A stretch of DNA of 44,193 nt from Trichococcus flocculiformis (GTDB taxonomy: Bacteria; Bacillota; Bacilli; Lactobacillales; Aerococcaceae). The stretch is from contig NZ_FOQC01000018.1 in NCBI RefSeq assembly GCF_900113645.1, forward strand, positions 1-44,193. Direction: 5' to 3'. The first letter of the stretch is position 1. Each line of letters opens with the position of its first letter. The position numbers and the translations under genes are program-made. Below the pieces are notes generated by a model. It had not been told where the DNA came from. It did no database searches and worked only from the letters and a program-made list of their open reading frames with translations. Shown here one piece after another: positions 34,701 to 44,106 of this stretch.

Positions 34701-36704
34701 TTATTTTGCGAATTTTGCTTGATAGGCTGCAACCACTTTTTCAGTAGTAAAGCCATATTCCGCCATTACCACGTTGCCGTTGCCGCTTGCGCCGTAAGTG
34801 TCGATGCCGTAAGCCAATCCGTCTAGGCCGACATAGCGTTCCCAACCGAAGGTCGCGCCCATTTCAATGGACATGCGGTCGCGGACTGCGCCAGGCAAGA
34901 CTGTTTCTTTGTAGGCAGCATCCTGGGCTTCGAACAGATCGAAACTCGGCATGGAGACGACAGAGACATCCACTCCGGCTTCACGCAATTGTTTTTGCGC
35001 TTCCACAGCCAAGTTCACTTCCGAACCGGTTGCGATCAGGATGCCGGCAGGCGTTTCGCCTTGTTGCGGAGAAAGGACATAAGCACCCTTCTTCACGCCT
35101 TCGCGGGCCATTTCTTTTGTGCCTTCCAAAACAGGCAAGTTTTGGCGCGTCAACACCAACATTGTTGGTTTGTCGGCTGAAGACACTGCAATTTCCCATG
35201 CCGCGCTGACTTCGTTGCCGTCTGCAGGACGCAGAACCGTCAAGTTCGGCATGCCGCGGTAGCTGGACAAGTGTTCCACCGGCTCATGCGTCGGGCCGTC
35301 TTCGCCGACCGCAATCGAGTCGTGTGTCATCACGTAAGTGCCCGGCAAGTGCGAAATGGCAGCCAAACGCATCGCTGGACGCAAGTAATCCGTGAAGACG
35401 AAGAACGTCCCTACATACGTTCTGGTTCCGCCGTGCAGAACGATGCCGTTCATGATAGCGGCCATCGCGAATTCGCGCACGCCGTACCAGATGTTGCGGC
35501 CGGCATAGTTGCCCGGTTCAAAGTCGCTTGCCGATTTGATCATTGTGTTGTTTGAAGACGATAAGTCCGCAGAACCGCCCCAGAAATAAGGTACAGCTTC
35601 ACCCAATGCTTGGATGGATTCCGCGCTGGTCACACGGCTTGCTTTCGCTGCGCTGCCCACTTCATAAGTCGGCAATTTGTCTTGCCAACCTTCAGGCAAT
35701 TTGTTAGCGATGGAATCTTCGAATTGTTGCGCCAATTCCGGATAAGCCGCTTTGTAGTCGCTGAACATAGCAGTCCAGGCTGCTTCAGCCTGTTGGCCTT
35801 CTTCAACCATTTTTTCATTGAAACGGGCTGTGACTTCAGCCGGAACACAGAAAGCTTCATCCGGACAGCCGTATGCCGCTTTCGCGAAAGAAACGCCTTC
35901 CGCTCCCAATGGAGCGCCATGAACTTTGTGCGTTCCTGCATCAGGTGCACCAAAGCCGATGATGGTTTTGATTTCGATCAAAGTCGGTTTTTCGGTTTCA
36001 GCTTTCGCTTCTTCGATGGCTTTCGAGATGGCTTCCAGATCGTTGCCGTCTTTCACCAAGATATGTTGCCAACCGTAAGCTTCGAAACGGGCAGCTACAT
36101 CTTCCGTAAAGGATTTCGAAGTCGGGCCGTCCAAGGAAATATCATTGGAGTCGTACAAACCGATCAGTTTTCCCAATTTCAGGTGGCCGGCCAAGCTGGC
36201 TGCTTCGTGGGAGATACCTTCCATCAGATCGCCGTCGCCGTTCAAGAAATATGTATAGTGATCCACAACCGGGAAGTTTTCTTTGTTGTAAGTAGCAGCC
36301 AAGTGCGCTTCCGCCATCGCGAAACCTACCGCATTCGCGATCCCTTGTCCCAAAGGACCAGTCGTCGCTTCCACGCCGTCCGTGTCATGCACTTCCGGGT
36401 GTCCAGGTGTTTTGCTGCCGAATTGGCGGAAGTTCTTCACGTCGTCCAGGCTCACATTGAAGCCGGATAAGTGCAACAAGCTGTACAACATGGATGACCC
36501 ATGTCCAGCTGATAATACGAAACGATCACGGTCTACCCACAAACTGTTCTTAGGGTTGACTTTCAAATGTTTTGTCCAAAGCGCATAGGCCATCGGAGCG
36601 GCTCCCATCGGTAAACCGGGGTGCCCTGAATTGGCCTTCTGTACGGCGTCGATGCTAAGTGTACGTACTGCATTAACTGCTAACTCATCAATTTGATCAA
36701 ACAT
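34701..36704 (-). CDS. tkt: Transketolase
   Basis: A 667-residue thiamine-diphosphate enzyme that moves two-carbon units in the pentose phosphate pathway. Landmarks are [14 protein letters not shown], the TPP/metal motif [15 protein letters not shown] near residue 155, and [12 protein letters not shown], whose Glu activates the cofactor. Full length with pyrimidine-binding and C-terminal domains. The ATG at 36704 follows GAGGAGG. It is monocistronic. It would handle pentose phosphates from arabinose or xylose, but no pentose kinase genes are nearby. Confidence 0.96.
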   Translation of the reverse strand: MFDQIDELAVNAVRTLSIDAVQKANSGHPGLPMGAAPMAYALWTKHLKVNPKNSLWVDRDRFVLSAGHGSSMLYSLLHLSGFNVSLDDVKNFRQFGSKTPGHPEVHDTDGVEATTGPLGQGIANAVGFAMAEAHLAATYNKENFPVVDHYTYFLNGDGDLMEGISHEAASLAGHLKLGKLIGLYDSNDISLDGPTSKSFTEDVAARFEAYGWQHILVKDGNDLEAISKAIEEAKAETEKPTLIEIKTIIGFGAPDAGTHKVHGAPLGAEGVSFAKAAYGCPDEAFCVPAEVTARFNEKMVEEGQQAEAAWTAMFSDYKAAYPELAQQFEDSIANKLPEGWQDKLPTYEVGSAAKASRVTSAESIQALGEAVPYFWGGSADLSSSNNTMIKSASDFEPGNYAGRNIWYGVREFAMAAIMNGIVLHGGTRTYVGTFFVFTDYLRPAMRLAAISHLPGTYVMTHDSIAVGEDGPTHEPVEHLSSYRGMPNLTVLRPADGNEVSAAWEIAVSSADKPTMLVLTRQNLPVLEGTKEMAREGVKKGAYVLSPQQGETPAGILIATGSEVNLAVEAQKQLREAGVDVSVVSMPSFDLFEAQDAAYKETVLPGAVRDRMSIEMGATFGWERYVGLDGLAYGIDTYGASGNGNVVMAEYGFTTEKVVAAYQAKFAK

Positions 36705-36776
36705 TTTTTTCCTCCTCAAGATAGTGAATCTAGTATTGAACTCCTCAACAAACTTTTTTAATCATGATTTAATCTT

Positions 36777-36785
36777 ATTATAACA
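36777..36785 (-). promoter_or_regulatory. Putative transketolase promoter (extended -10)
   Basis: On the minus strand TGTTATAAT is a full extended -10 element about 70 bp before the start codon; the -35 is weak. Confidence 0.5.
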
Positions 36786-36842
36786 TATTCCGAATCGGTT
36801 TATATCAATTTATTAACTTAGATATGCATCAATAATGGATTA

Positions 36843-38228
36843 TCAATCCGACAGTTCCACCAATCGCTCACTCTCAGCTTCCTTGATTCTATTCTCTTCC
36901 AATAAGGTCAATTTCCTTTTCAACTGACGATAGGCGTACATCATGGGAATAGTAGCCCCTACCCAAGCAACGGGGTTGGCAAAAGCAACAGCTTGGTAGC
37001 CCAGCAGACCGGAAAATCCCAACGGAACAAGGACGCGTGCGACCATCTCCATCACACCTCCAAAGGTAGGCGCGGTATTATCGCCCACCCCTTGCAGCGT
37101 ATACCGCAAAATGATCAGCGTCGCCAATACAAGGTAGAAGCTGGCCGTCGCAATAAAATATGTGTGCGCATACGCCAATACGGCCGGATCGTTCTGTTTG
37201 AACAATAGCCGAATGATGTCCGTCCCGAAGCACAAAAGCGCTCCTCCTAAAACAATGCTGTAGACGAAGGTCAACAGCAAACTGATACGCACACCTTCCC
37301 AAATCCGCGAATATAATCCGGCACCGTAGTTTTGGGCTGCGAAAGTGGCCATTGCGATACCGATGGAGGCTATCGGCAAGGTTGCCATGATGTCCAATTT
37401 TTGGGCGATGGCGTATCCACCAACTGCTTCCGGTCCGAAGCCATTCAGACTTTTCTGCAATACAATCAAACCGATTGAAATGATGGAGGCTTGCAGACCA
37501 ATCGGGAGCGAAATTTTCAACGGCAAAGAGAAGTCCGCGGGCTGCATACGCCAATCTTCTTTGGAAAAGCGCAGAATCGCCATTTTTTCCCGGATGTATA
37601 CGAAACAGAGAAAACTGGCGAATAATTGCGCAGCAACTGTCGCAAGTGCTGCTCCTGCGACTCCCATAGAAAACCAGACAATGAACACATAATCCAATAC
37701 CACATTCAATATGGAAGCAATCATCAGGATGACCAACGGAAGTTTGCTGTCACCCAGTGAACGTAAGATGTTGCTCAACAAATTGAATGCCATGATCGCC
37801 ACCGAACCCCACATCAGGACCAAAAAGTAAGCTTCGGCTTCCTTAAGTATTTCTACCGGCGTATTCATGAGCAGTAGAATCTCTTCAGCGAACAACACGC
37901 TCAAAATTGTGATGAGGATAGTCGTGAAAAGGGTTATCCAGACGCTTATTGTGATGCTTTTCCGGATACGCTCCTCATTTTTCGTGCCAAAACGCTGCGC
38001 GATGACGATTCCTAAACCAGAAGTGACCCCAATCCCGAAGCCATGAATAAAAAAGAGTACTCCGCCGACCGATCCGATGGCCGCCAATCCCTCCACTCCC
38101 AAAGTCCTGCCGATGATGACTGTGTCGGCTAAACTGTACACTTGTTGGAAAATATTCCCGATCAGCATCGGAATCGCGAACAGTAAGAGTAGCTTCGCAG
38201 GACTGCCGGCAGTCATATCTTTTGTCAT
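36843..38228 (-). CDS. MATE family efflux transporter
   Basis: A 461-residue inner-membrane protein with about twelve helices in two halves, each starting with a MATE repeat (LLFAIPMLIGNIFQQVYSLAD, here shown as the first helix, and a related stretch near residue 235). It probably exports cationic or organic compounds with a sodium or proton gradient. The C-terminal tail is charged. GGAGGTG precedes its ATG. It is monocistronic; substrate unknown. Confidence 0.92.
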   Translation of the reverse strand: MTKDMTAGSPAKLLLLFAIPMLIGNIFQQVYSLADTVIIGRTLGVEGLAAIGSVGGVLFFIHGFGIGVTSGLGIVIAQRFGTKNEERIRKSITISVWITLFTTILITILSVLFAEEILLLMNTPVEILKEAEAYFLVLMWGSVAIMAFNLLSNILRSLGDSKLPLVILMIASILNVVLDYVFIVWFSMGVAGAALATVAAQLFASFLCFVYIREKMAILRFSKEDWRMQPADFSLPLKISLPIGLQASIISIGLIVLQKSLNGFGPEAVGGYAIAQKLDIMATLPIASIGIAMATFAAQNYGAGLYSRIWEGVRISLLLTFVYSIVLGGALLCFGTDIIRLLFKQNDPAVLAYAHTYFIATASFYLVLATLIILRYTLQGVGDNTAPTFGGVMEMVARVLVPLGFSGLLGYQAVAFANPVAWVGATIPMMYAYRQLKRKLTLLEENRIKEAESERLVELSD

Positions 38229-38269
38229 CCTTCACCTCCATTTGATGATCCTTGGCCTTTCTGATTTAT

Positions 38270-38278
38270 ATTATACCA
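38270..38278 (-). promoter_or_regulatory. Putative MATE gene promoter (extended -10)
   Basis: TGGTATAAT on the minus strand, with a weak TTAATT 17 bp upstream, about 40 bp before the start. Confidence 0.5.
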
Positions 38279-38334
38279 GAGATGTACGAACAAATTAACA
38301 AAAATATATAAATTGTACCTACAAAAATTCCGAT

Positions 38335-39255
38335 CTATTCGTTTGGATTGATTCCGAATCCGTTGTCGACGAGAATTTTCTCGCACAGTGAGTGGCTCAG
38401 GTAGCTTGATTCCGTGGAGACGGGGTTTGTACGTTCTTTGACTCCTGCGATAAACGAACCGATCAACGGCGCGAATCCTCGCTTGCGGAGCGTCCATTCC
38501 CAATCGCCAAAAGCAATTTGCTGTTTGCTATTTTTTTGTTCGATGGTCATGTCGGTCAAATTCATGACGCGCACAATCCCATCAGGACTTTGGATTTCCA
38601 TGACTTCCTGATTGGCACCCGCCTCATAGTTCATCGAGACGAAACAAGTCGTGCTCTTCGTTTCGAGCATCAGCCAGAGTCGTTTCAATTCCCCTTCATT
38701 TTCGACCAGATACGATTGCACCGAAACCACTTCATCATCCAACAAATACAAGGCGGCATCCGCGATATGGATGAACAAGTCGTAGACAGCGAAACGGACC
38801 GGTTCCACGTTCTTCACACGATCCTTCTGAATCAGGATCATTTTTTTGTCAGGGATCTCCTTCAGCCGTTCCACCATCGGAGCAAACCGGCGATTGAAGC
38901 CAGCGGTAAGCAACAGGCCCTTGGCGTCCGCCAACTCGATCAGTTCCTTTGTTTCTTCCAGATCATCACTGATGGGCTTGTCCACATAGACCGAAATGCC
39001 GCGCTCCAGTAATTTGCGGATGATTTCCGCATGGGCAACGGTGGCTACATGCACAAAGGCCGCTTCGATTCCGCTGTCCAACCATTCTTCCATCGAAGTG
39101 TACAAATGCTGGAAGCCGAATTTTTTCCCTACAGTTTCCAGCGTCTCCCCGTTCCGCGAGCACAGATGCCATTCCACCTCATCCTGCATCTCAACCATAA
39201 CCGGCAAGTACGCTTTTTGCGCAATGTTCCCTAATCCGATGACTCCAATTTTCAT
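38335..39255 (-). CDS. Gfo/Idh/MocA-family oxidoreductase
   Basis: A 306-residue NAD(P)-dependent oxidoreductase. The Rossmann motif GVIGLGNIAQKAYLP opens the protein, and VYVDKPIS near residue 95 carries the catalytic Lys of the family's EKP-like motif (here DKP). The C-terminal domain includes DLFIHIADAALYL, with the His that replaces the usual GxxxDxxxH pattern. Members act on sugars, inositols or related polyols; the substrate is not visible. The ATG at 39255 (GGAGG nine bases away) is preferred to the GTG just before it. It is divergent from the GH1-IIC locus. Confidence 0.88.
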   Translation of the reverse strand: MKIGVIGLGNIAQKAYLPVMVEMQDEVEWHLCSRNGETLETVGKKFGFQHLYTSMEEWLDSGIEAAFVHVATVAHAEIIRKLLERGISVYVDKPISDDLEETKELIELADAKGLLLTAGFNRRFAPMVERLKEIPDKKMILIQKDRVKNVEPVRFAVYDLFIHIADAALYLLDDEVVSVQSYLVENEGELKRLWLMLETKSTTCFVSMNYEAGANQEVMEIQSPDGIVRVMNLTDMTIEQKNSKQQIAFGDWEWTLRKRGFAPLIGSFIAGVKERTNPVSTESSYLSHSLCEKILVDNGFGINPNE

Positions 39256-39362
39256 CACCTATCGCCTCCAAACCTGTTTGTTCTCTTTATACCATAATCA
39301 ACCCCCCAATTCTCGCCAAAACGCTGAAATAATTGTGAAATAATAAAAATATATATTTTCGA

Positions 39363-39401
39363 ATGAAATCGATTGCATTTTCTTTTATCGTTTTGTATAA
39401 T
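39363..39401 (+). promoter_or_regulatory. Promoter of the gmu-like locus with cre-like site
   Basis: TTGCAT (39373-39378), a 17-bp spacer and consensus TATAAT (39396-39401). ATGAAATCGATTGCA at 39363-39377 matches the cre consensus at 13 of 15 positions and covers the -35 box, where CcpA would block initiation. Confidence 0.55.
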
Positions 39402-39444
39402 TCTATTTGAAGTTATGTATAGACATAGAAACGGAGTTGTTTAG

Positions 39445-40839
39445 ATGAAATATGAATTTCCTGAAGGTTTCTGGTGGGGTTCGGCAGCAAGCGGACCACA
39501 AACAGAGGGTACGGTGGCCGGAGACGGCAAGGGGGACAATATCTGGGATCATTGGTACAAGCAGAACCCTGAGCTGTTCTTCAATCAGGTAGGACCCGAA
39601 AACACATCTTATGTATACAATCGCTACAAAGAAGATATAGCACTCATGAAAAAAACGGGACACACGACGTATCGAACCTCCATCCAATGGAGTCGTCTGA
39701 TTCCGGATGGGATTGGCGCAGTGAATCCGGAAGCAGTGGCTTTCTACAATAGCTACATCGACGAGTTGTTGGCCAACGGCATCGAACCTTTTATGAATCT
39801 TTATCACTTTGATATGCCGTTGTCATTACAACAGAAAGGAGGCTGGGAAAGCAAAGAAGTCGTGGATGCCTATGCAGATTATGCGCGCATCTGCTTCGAG
39901 CTGTTCGGCGACCGCGTAAAAAAATGGTTCACCCACAATGAACCGATCGTTCCGGTCGAAGGTGGCTATCTCTACCAATTCCACTATCCTAGTGTCGTGG
40001 ATCTGAAAAAAGCCGTTCAAGTCGCTTATCATGAAACTTTGGCAAGCGCAAAAGCCATCAAAATTTATCATGAAATGAACCTTGCCGGACAAATCGGCAT
40101 CATCCTCAATTTGACGCCTAGTTATCCGCGCAATGAGAATGATCCTGAAGACGTTAAGGCAGCCCGTCTTGCTGACGCATTCTTCAACCGCTCTTTCTTG
40201 GATCCTGCCATCAAAGGCACCTTCCCCGAGGATTTGGTTTTGCTGTTGAAGGAATTGGATTATCTACCGGAATATACGCAATCGGAACTGGAACTCATCA
40301 AACATAATACCATCGACATTCTGGGGATCAATTACTATCAGCCTAGGCGCATCATGAAAAAAGAAAGCACAGAACGCTTGTCGGATAAACCGATGCCGGA
40401 TGATTACTTCGATAACTATATCTGGCCGGAACGCAAAATGAATCCGTACCGCGGTTGGGAAATCTACGAAAAAGGTATTTACGATTGCCTGATCAATGTC
40501 CGTGACAACTACGGCAACCTGCCTTGCTTCATCTCCGAAAACGGGATGGGTGTAGAGGGCGAAGAGCGCTTCGTCAACGCCGATGGCATGATCGAAGATG
40601 ATTACCGTATCGAATTTGTCCAAGATCATCTGAAATATGTCCATCAGGCGCTGCAGGAAGGTTGCAATGTCAAAGGCTACCACATGTGGACGTGCATGGA
40701 TAACTGGTCCTGGACCAACGCCTACAAAAACCGCTATGGCTTCATAGCAGTGGATCTAATGCAAGAAGGAAAACGCACAATCAAGAAAAGTGGCTACTGG
40801 TTCAAAGAGGTTTCTGACAATAATGGTTTTGACGCATAA
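39445..40839 (+). CDS. GH1 phospho-beta-glycosidase, GmuD-like
   Basis: A 464-residue GH1 enzyme with acid/base Glu166 (THNEP) and nucleophile Glu365 (SENGMG). The C-terminal signature is SWTNAYKNRYG: compared with the other two GH1 proteins here, the phosphate-binding Lys is Asn and a Lys sits one position earlier. This variant resembles the GmuD group as I recall it. The neighbours (IIC, GntR regulator, ManA) match the Bacillus glucomannan operon, so a phosphorylated manno- or gluco-oligosaccharide is the likely substrate. ACGGAG lies before the ATG. Confidence 0.88.
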   Translation: MKYEFPEGFWWGSAASGPQTEGTVAGDGKGDNIWDHWYKQNPELFFNQVGPENTSYVYNRYKEDIALMKKTGHTTYRTSIQWSRLIPDGIGAVNPEAVAFYNSYIDELLANGIEPFMNLYHFDMPLSLQQKGGWESKEVVDAYADYARICFELFGDRVKKWFTHNEPIVPVEGGYLYQFHYPSVVDLKKAVQVAYHETLASAKAIKIYHEMNLAGQIGIILNLTPSYPRNENDPEDVKAARLADAFFNRSFLDPAIKGTFPEDLVLLLKELDYLPEYTQSELELIKHNTIDILGINYYQPRRIMKKESTERLSDKPMPDDYFDNYIWPERKMNPYRGWEIYEKGIYDCLINVRDNYGNLPCFISENGMGVEGEERFVNADGMIEDDYRIEFVQDHLKYVHQALQEGCNVKGYHMWTCMDNWSWTNAYKNRYGFIAVDLMQEGKRTIKKSGYWFKEVSDNNGFDA

Positions 40840-40864
40840 GGTTTCCAGGAAAGGAAAATGATTA

Positions 40865-42148
40865 ATGAATAATTTTATTGATAATTTAGCCGAAAAATTG
40901 ACTCCCCTTGCCGGCAAACTCGGCTCAAACAGATACTTAGCAGTGTTGCGTGATGCTTTTATGCTTTCTTTCCCACTGACTATGTTCGGTTCGATCGTAG
41001 TGGTGCTGAACAACTTACCCTTCTGGAGCGATGACTTGAAAGGGACTTTGGGCGGTCTTTTCGGAAACGGTCAAAACGCGACCATGTCGATCATGACGAT
41101 TTTCATCACGTTCGGTATCGGGTATTACCTGACCCGTTCCTATGATGAGGACGGCATCTTCGGTGGAGCAGTTTCGTTGGCTTCCTATCTGATTTTGACG
41201 CCTTTCAACTTTACGACTGCAGATGGTGCTGAAGTAAGCGGCGCGCTGTCCTTGGATCGTTTGGGTGCAAAAGGAATGTTCATCGGGATGCTGGCTGCTT
41301 TCATTGCAGCTGAAATCTATGTCCGCATCACGAAAAAAGGGATCGTCATTAAAATGCCTGAAGGGGTTCCTGATGCCGTTGCCCGATCTTTCGCTTCCCT
41401 GATTCCTGCCATTTCGACCTTGACAATCTTTTTATTTTTGAATGCTTTTGTTTCTGGCGTGTTTACGACGAACTTGCATGACGTAGTTTATACCGTTATC
41501 CAAAAACCGTTGGTAGGTTTGGGCAGCGGCTTGCCTGCAACACTGTTATCCTTGTTCTTCGTCCAAATTCTATGGTTCTTCGGATTACATGGTCAAATCA
41601 TCGTCAACTCGGTAATGGATCCAATCTGGAATACTTTGGCTCTTGAGAACCTGGATGCTTTTAAAGCAGGTGAAGCCTTGCCGCACATCATCACGAAACC
41701 TTTCATGGAAACATTCACTGTCGGCCTGGGCGGTTCCGGTATGACATTGATGGTAGTCATCCTGATGGCATTCGTCATGAAGAGCAGACAAATGAAAGAT
41801 ATCGGTCGTTTGGCGATCGGACCTGGCTTATTCAACGTAAACGAGCCTGTCATCTTCGGCTTGCCGATCGTATTGAACGCCTCCATCCTGATTCCTTGGG
41901 TATTGACACCGCTGATCGTCACTACTATCAACTACTTTTCGATGGCTTCAGGATTGGTTCCTGCTCCAACAGGCGTAACGGTTCCTTGGACTGTTCCCTT
42001 GTTCTTCAGCGGAATGATGGCCACCAACTCGCTTATGGGCGGCTTGTTGCAACTGATTGATGTGGCAATCGTCGGAGTGATGTGGTATCCATTCCTGAAA
42101 GTTGTCGATAAAGCGAATTTGGCCCTTACTGTCGAAGAAGCTGCATAA
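40865..42148 (+). CDS. PTS cellobiose-family IIC permease, GmuC-like
   Basis: A 427-residue membrane sugar channel of the lactose/cellobiose family with FGLHGQIIV and GPGLFNVNEPVIFG signatures. It is preceded by the GH1 gene by 25 bp, with AAAGGAAAA as ribosome site, and ends at a terminator. There is no IIA or IIB in this locus, so it must borrow them; the duplicated IIB-IIA pairs at 433-1099 and 2775-3440 are the only ones in the window. It is distinct from the IIC at 3507-4817. Confidence 0.92.
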   Translation: MNNFIDNLAEKLTPLAGKLGSNRYLAVLRDAFMLSFPLTMFGSIVVVLNNLPFWSDDLKGTLGGLFGNGQNATMSIMTIFITFGIGYYLTRSYDEDGIFGGAVSLASYLILTPFNFTTADGAEVSGALSLDRLGAKGMFIGMLAAFIAAEIYVRITKKGIVIKMPEGVPDAVARSFASLIPAISTLTIFLFLNAFVSGVFTTNLHDVVYTVIQKPLVGLGSGLPATLLSLFFVQILWFFGLHGQIIVNSVMDPIWNTLALENLDAFKAGEALPHIITKPFMETFTVGLGGSGMTLMVVILMAFVMKSRQMKDIGRLAIGPGLFNVNEPVIFGLPIVLNASILIPWVLTPLIVTTINYFSMASGLVPAPTGVTVPWTVPLFFSGMMATNSLMGGLLQLIDVAIVGVMWYPFLKVVDKANLALTVEEAA

Positions 42149-42166
42149 TCGGTTTGCCCCAATCCG

Positions 42167-42198
42167 AAAGCCCGAGGCAGTATGCTTCGGGCTTTTGT
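42167..42198 (+). terminator. Terminator after the GmuC-like IIC
   Basis: Stem AAAGCCCGA / TCGGGCTTT with a short loop, followed by TTGTCTTT. It separates GH1-IIC from the regulator gene, which has its own promoter. Confidence 0.8.
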
Positions 42199-42230
42199 CT
42201 TTGCTTATTCGGCTAAATGTAGAGCTTAAC

Positions 42231-42260
42231 TTGTTTCACATCTAGCCATTACGGTATAAT
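42231..42260 (+). promoter_or_regulatory. Promoter of gntR-manA
   Basis: TTGTTT (42231-42236), an 18-bp spacer and consensus TATAAT (42255-42260), about 40 bp before the regulator start. Confidence 0.55.
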
Positions 42261-42300
42261 GGGAATCAAAATCGTTTAATTCCCAGGAGGAGCGACTGTA

Positions 42301-43014
42301 ATGAAAAAATATGAAGAAATTGCGGATGAGCTGCGGCGCCGCATCGCCGATGGGGAGTATGCGGAAGGTGAAATGCTCCCGGACCAGATTGCTTTGGCAG
42401 AAGAATTTGGAGTCAGCCGGATGACCTTAAAGAAAGCCATCGATATGATCGCAATGGAGGGCCTGATTTTCCGCAAACGGGGTGTCGGTACTTTTGTCAT
42501 CAAGAGCGCCCTATGGAATAGTGGGGATTCCAAAGCAGATGAATATGCCGGCTTATCCAAACAGTTTCCGAATAAAACGGTAAAGAGCAAAATCATCCTT
42601 TTTGATATCCTGTTCCCTCCCGACAATATCCAATCCTTGTTGATGCTGGAAGACAATCAGCCGGTCTACCATCTGCAACGCCTGAGGATTATTGACGACA
42701 AACCTTATATACTGGAAGATACTTACTTTGTAGCCGGATTGGTCAAGGACTTGACTGAAGATATTATCCACCATTCCATCTATGACCATATCCGCGATAC
42801 CTTAGGGCTAAAAATCGGTGGTGCTTACCGAAAAATCCACGCTGATCGTTCCAATGAACTGGATTGGCAAGAATTGGCATGCGATCAACATACGCCGATT
42901 CTTGAAGTGGAACAAGTCGTTTATCTTACGAATGGGACTCCTTTCGAATATTCGACTGCTCGCAGTCGCTTCGATACACGTTCCTACACCATCACCGATA
43001 TTATTAAACAATAA
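42301..43014 (+). CDS. GntR-family (HutC/UTRA) transcriptional regulator
   Basis: A 237-residue regulator with an N-terminal winged helix (about 1-70; PDQIALAEEFGVSRMTLKKAI is the GntR helix-turn-helix region, seen at residues 28-48) and a C-terminal UTRA ligand domain (about 90-230, ending FEYSTARSRFDTRSY). It probably represses the GH1-IIC unit just upstream, as GmuR does in Bacillus. AGGAGGAG lies before the ATG. manA follows 26 bp later with no terminator between. Confidence 0.92.
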   Translation: MKKYEEIADELRRRIADGEYAEGEMLPDQIALAEEFGVSRMTLKKAIDMIAMEGLIFRKRGVGTFVIKSALWNSGDSKADEYAGLSKQFPNKTVKSKIILFDILFPPDNIQSLLMLEDNQPVYHLQRLRIIDDKPYILEDTYFVAGLVKDLTEDIIHHSIYDHIRDTLGLKIGGAYRKIHADRSNELDWQELACDQHTPILEVEQVVYLTNGTPFEYSTARSRFDTRSYTITDIIKQ

Positions 43015-43040
43015 CAAATAAAAATATTAGGAGGAAAAAC

Positions 43041-44000
43041 ATGCAAGAGCCATTGTTCATCCAACCTGTCCTGCAAGAAAAAATCTGGGGCGGCACCAAG
43101 CTGCGCGACATCTACGGGTATGATATCCCCAGCGACCATACCGGGGAGTGCTGGGCGATCAGCGCCCACCCCGACGGCACCGGCGCGGTGGAAAACGGTC
43201 CCTATGCCGGCACCAAGCTGGACGTCCTCTACGCGGAGCATCCTGAACTGTTCGAAAATCCGACTTCGCCCGTCTTCCCCTTGCTGACCAAAATCATCGA
43301 CGCTGCCGAAGCCTTATCCGTCCAAGTGCATCCCGATGATGCTTATGGGCTGAAGCATGAAGGCGAGCTCGGGAAAACCGAATGCTGGTACATCATTGAT
43401 GCCGATGACGACGCCGAAATCATCTACGGACACAATGCCCAAACAAAAGAACAGTTCTCGGAAATGGTCGCCGCAGGCAACTGGGAGGGGCTTCTGCGCC
43501 ACATCAAAGTGAAGAAAGGCGACTTCTTCTTCGTACCGAGCGGCACCATCCATGCCATCGGCGGCGGCATCACGATTCTGGAGACGCAACAGAGCAGCAA
43601 CACGACATACCGCGTCTACGACTTCGACCGCAAGGACGATCAGGGCAACACGCGCGATCTGCATATCCAGCAATCGATTGATGTGTCGCTGATCCCGCAC
43701 AAAGATCCGTCGAACCACTTCGAAACAACCACAGTGGATGACAATACCGTCACGACATTCATCGAAAGCGATTATTTCACTGTCCATAAATGGGACATCC
43801 TATCGGAAATGGCCTTCCAGAAAACTGCTCCCTACACCTTGGGGAGCGTCATCGAAGGCAGCGGCAGCCTGACTGTCGCCGGAAAAGTCTATCCGTTGCA
43901 GAAAGGCGACCACTTCATCCTGCCTGCGACCGTTTCCGCTTGGACCCTGTCCGGCAACCTGGAACTGATCGCCTCCACACCCGGACCGAAAAACAGCTAA
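43041..44000 (+). CDS. manA: Mannose-6-phosphate isomerase, class I
   Basis: A 319-residue zinc-dependent isomerase that converts mannose 6-phosphate to fructose 6-phosphate. Zinc ligands sit in VQVHPDD, GKTECWYI and GTIHAIG; KIWGGTKLRD opens the protein and GDFFFVPSG is typical. Short Firmicute form. Its place after the GntR gene makes it the likely exit step for mannose released from glucomannan-type sugars. AGGAGGAAA precedes the ATG. Confidence 0.95.
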   Translation: MQEPLFIQPVLQEKIWGGTKLRDIYGYDIPSDHTGECWAISAHPDGTGAVENGPYAGTKLDVLYAEHPELFENPTSPVFPLLTKIIDAAEALSVQVHPDDAYGLKHEGELGKTECWYIIDADDDAEIIYGHNAQTKEQFSEMVAAGNWEGLLRHIKVKKGDFFFVPSGTIHAIGGGITILETQQSSNTTYRVYDFDRKDDQGNTRDLHIQQSIDVSLIPHKDPSNHFETTTVDDNTVTTFIESDYFTVHKWDILSEMAFQKTAPYTLGSVIEGSGSLTVAGKVYPLQKGDHFILPATVSAWTLSGNLELIASTPGPKNS

Positions 44001-44010
44001 GAAAAGCGAA

Positions 44011-44047
44011 GCCGGCTCATAATCCAATGAGCCGGCCTCTTTTATTT
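44011..44047 (+). terminator. Terminator of manA
   Basis: A perfect 9-bp stem GCCGGCTCA / TGAGCCGGC is followed by CTCTTTTATTT. Confidence 0.85.
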
Positions 44048-44106
44048 GTTTTTGAAGCCCTCTAAACAGCTGGGCGTGCATTAAATAAGGCTATCTGTCC
44101 CTTTCT

